Below are positions 61,933 through 64,000 of a DNA stretch of 64,000 nt, piece by piece. Position 1 is the stretch's first letter, and each line of letters begins with the position of its first letter. A program made the position numbers and the translations under genes. The notes beneath the pieces are model-generated. The model did not search any database. It was not told the DNA's origin and saw nothing but the letters and a program-made list of their open reading frames with translations. This DNA is from Serendipita indica DSM 11827 (Eukaryota > Basidiomycota > Agaricomycetes > Sebacinales > Serendipitaceae): NCBI GenBank assembly GCA_910890315.1, contig CAJVGD010000001.1, forward strand, positions 682,001 through 746,000, read 5' to 3'.

Positions 61933-63876
61933 TTAGATACTGGCTTTTCCTCGAGTCTCAAAGGGGAGCAAAAGCGCAATTAGGCCCGACGCAATAAAGA
62001 GCGCACCAGAGACGTAGATAGGTACTGGGGTGCTCAGGTCCGCATAAAGCGCCACGATGGGCGACATGACACCAAAGATTCTGTTGGCGGTGGCTACACG
62101 CCTTTATTAGACCAAGAGAATTCCCTCTTTGGAGACTTGACGCACCGGCTAATCCGACACCCGTCCCACGGTCTTTGGTGGGGAATAACTCTGGCTGTGT
62201 TTACAATGAGCGGAGAGGATGATCATACGGGGGGCCGCGCACCGTCATCGCATAGAGCACGCCGTACATGATGTTTGATGTAAAGGAGTATGCGCAGTTC
62301 CAACCAAGAAGTGCATTCGAGTCGCGAGCTGTCGTAGACGCAAACAAGAATATACCGGTTGAAACTGAAAGTAGAGGATATGAATTGGTGCTCGCTCTTA
62401 ATCAACGAAAATAGTTACCTGTCGCAAGTGAAAGTGTTCCTTTGCGTCCAAGATAGGGCACGTCGACAAGATAACCGCCAATAATTGCCCCGGGTACGCC
62501 AATCACAGAGAGAATGACAAGATTTCGGCTATTTTCGATCAGTAGATGTCACAAGTAAACAGAGGACTATACTATGTTGTGTCGATACTCCCATCTCCAA
62601 AGTCGGTACCTCGGAGAGTGAAGAAGACGGTGATAAAGGCATTGTATAATCTACCTGCATCAGCCTTACTTTATTGAGCAGAGGGAAAAACGTACGGGAA
62701 TGCCAGTCCGATCAACGCCCAGATTATAATGACCAAGGTGGACGAATAGGCGAGACGTGGTGTCACAAACAATGCTTTGATATGATCGAGCCTAAACTTC
62801 TCGACTGTTCGCAATGCTGCAGCCTTGGCCGAGGTATCCATCTCCGGTTCACCTGCATGTTCTTTACCCGCACCAGCCACTTTCGCTGCTTGCTTCAAGT
62901 CCTCAACAGAGAGATTTGATGTCTTGCCGTTATATGCGGCGATATGATGCACGCTTTCCACAGCTTGCTCGTCCTTACGTCCCATGAGGAACTTGGGCGA
63001 CTCGGCGAGATCGAACACGAAGAATCGGATTGCCCATAGCAAGAGCATAAGCCCTCCCATCGTGAATACAAAGTACCGCCAGCCCATGTTGTCTTTCTTT
63101 GCACATGTTGTGGCGGTTGTTGGACATGAAAAGTTGGCGAGGAGTGGCCATGCGACGAGCGCACCGATAAGTTGACCAAATGCCCACCAGATAGAGAGCA
63201 CGGTGAGGAGGTACTGGTTCTTTGCAGGACATGCTTCAAGGAAGATGGCAGAATCCCTTTAACTAAACGTAAGGTTTCCAATAGAATGAAACCAGAGCAG
63301 AGCACGTACACATTAAGGTTACCGCCTACTCCCACTGACCAAAGCCTAGAAACGACATTCAGAACAGGTGTCGACATTGAAGGTGTAGAATCGCCCTGGT
63401 CTAGTAGAAAAGAAAAGAACATACGCAGCCATGACTTCAAGGGTGAGATAGCTATTTGATCCCCCGGCCGCAGTCGCGAACACGCCGATAATGAAGAGGG
63501 TGATATTGAAGCTCACTCGTCGACCCCAAACGTCTGAGCCGAGACCCCAGAAGAATGCACCAAAGAGGAGACCAATATTCTGCGCTAGTTTGAGGTATGG
63601 GCCACTAGAACCTTGAAATTCGACGAGGACAGGAGGGAGGATAATGCCGGTGACGACTGGCCACAAATTGTCGGCAAACCATCCAAATCCAGTGACAATG
63701 AAAAGATGCCACTGGTATTTGCCCATGCCAATGCTCTGGATCGCGTCGTTGAGCACTTTGGCCTTTGCCAAATAAATGGGATCCACAGAGCCCTCTGGCA
63801 GTACATCCGTGGTGGATGCTTCTTCCACACGAGCGAGCGACTTTTCTTCGTCGAATTTTGGTGGTGTATGAGACAT
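61933..63876 (-). CDS. MFS transporter, SV2/NiaP-like
   Basis: Twelve-helix transporter of organic compounds, in the group related to vertebrate SV2 and bacterial NiaP. The ATG at 63876 gives MSHTPPKFDEEKSLARVEEA. Then come KAKVLNDAIQSIGMGKYQW, FIVTGFGWFADNLWP, NIGLLFGAFFWGLGSDVWGR, YLTLEVMAA, SVGVGGNLNVDSAIFLEACP, SIWWAFGQLIGALVAWPLL, GWRYFVFTMGGLMLLLW, and a long cytosolic loop with ESPKFLMGRKDEQA and KEHAGEPEMDTSAKA. The second half has YRNLVILSVIGVPGAIIGGY, VPYLGRKGTLSLA, YAMTPELFPTKDRGTGVG and ends LPFETRGKASI. About ten short introns. Substrate unknown. The remaining 124 bp to the window edge look like its upstream region. Confidence 0.88.
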
Positions 63877-64000
63877 GGAGGGCCGGGGGAAAGTTCTTCG
63901 AGTCCAGCTGCCCACCTCAAACCATCTTTTATCGTCGTAGTGTGATTCGTTGATATTCTCGTCACCCACAAGCGGTCCACATGGGAGGTTGATGGGGAAC

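Overview
The window looks like nuclear DNA of an agaricomycete (basidiomycete) fungus. Genes are dense and lie on both strands. Introns are mostly 43-80 nt with GT...AG ends. The content is typical of the group: a CreA/Mig1-like zinc-finger regulator, a CreC-type WD40 protein, fused tryptophan synthase, GCN2, an intron-bearing histone H2B, a U6 snRNA, a probable DUF6593 protein and a relic of the basidiomycete protein-kinase-like family. A Rhizoctonia/Ceratobasidium-like source is possible, but that is only an impression. I see no CRISPR, tRNA, rRNA, LTR element or DNA transposon.

Layout. 1-2278: 5' part of a creA-like gene (minus), behind a 2.2 kb apparently non-coding stretch. 4.5-25.2 kb is a housekeeping block: HIT hydrolase, a small unknown, GCN2, aldehyde dehydrogenase, sugar-porter MFS, branched-chain ketoacid dehydrogenase E1-beta, tryptophan synthase, SNW/SKIP (Prp45), and a DNA 3'-phosphatase head to head with Prp45 across only 54 bp. 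26-42.8 kb: probable DUF6593 protein, arrestin-like protein, kinase-like pseudogene, DHHC palmitoyltransferase, creC-like WD40 protein, Vps62-like protein with an 8-nt microexon, an unknown acidic-tailed protein, an unknown multipass membrane protein and URC1.

43-53.6 kb is the most distinctive accessory region. Four consecutive same-strand genes encode single-pass, signal-peptide-bearing surface proteins. The first three are clear paralogues with a shared ectodomain, one transmembrane helix and a C-terminal PPxYY tail; the fourth shares only the architecture. A convergent proteasome-assembly chaperone gene lies between the third and fourth. A 160-bp direct tandem duplication sits in the promoter of the second paralogue. 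54-64 kb: H2B, peptidyl-tRNA hydrolase 2, two adjacent secreted His-rich proteins with dibasic sites, U6 snRNA, a proteinase K-like subtilase and an SV2-type MFS transporter.

Functional links: two carbon-catabolite-repression components (creA-like, creC-like) share the window with a sugar porter. GCN2 lies about 7 kb from tryptophan synthase, whose upstream region carries two GAGTCA bZIP cores. Three otherwise good genes need a single-base shift to stay in frame, which suggests residual assembly indels, though true lesions are not excluded.
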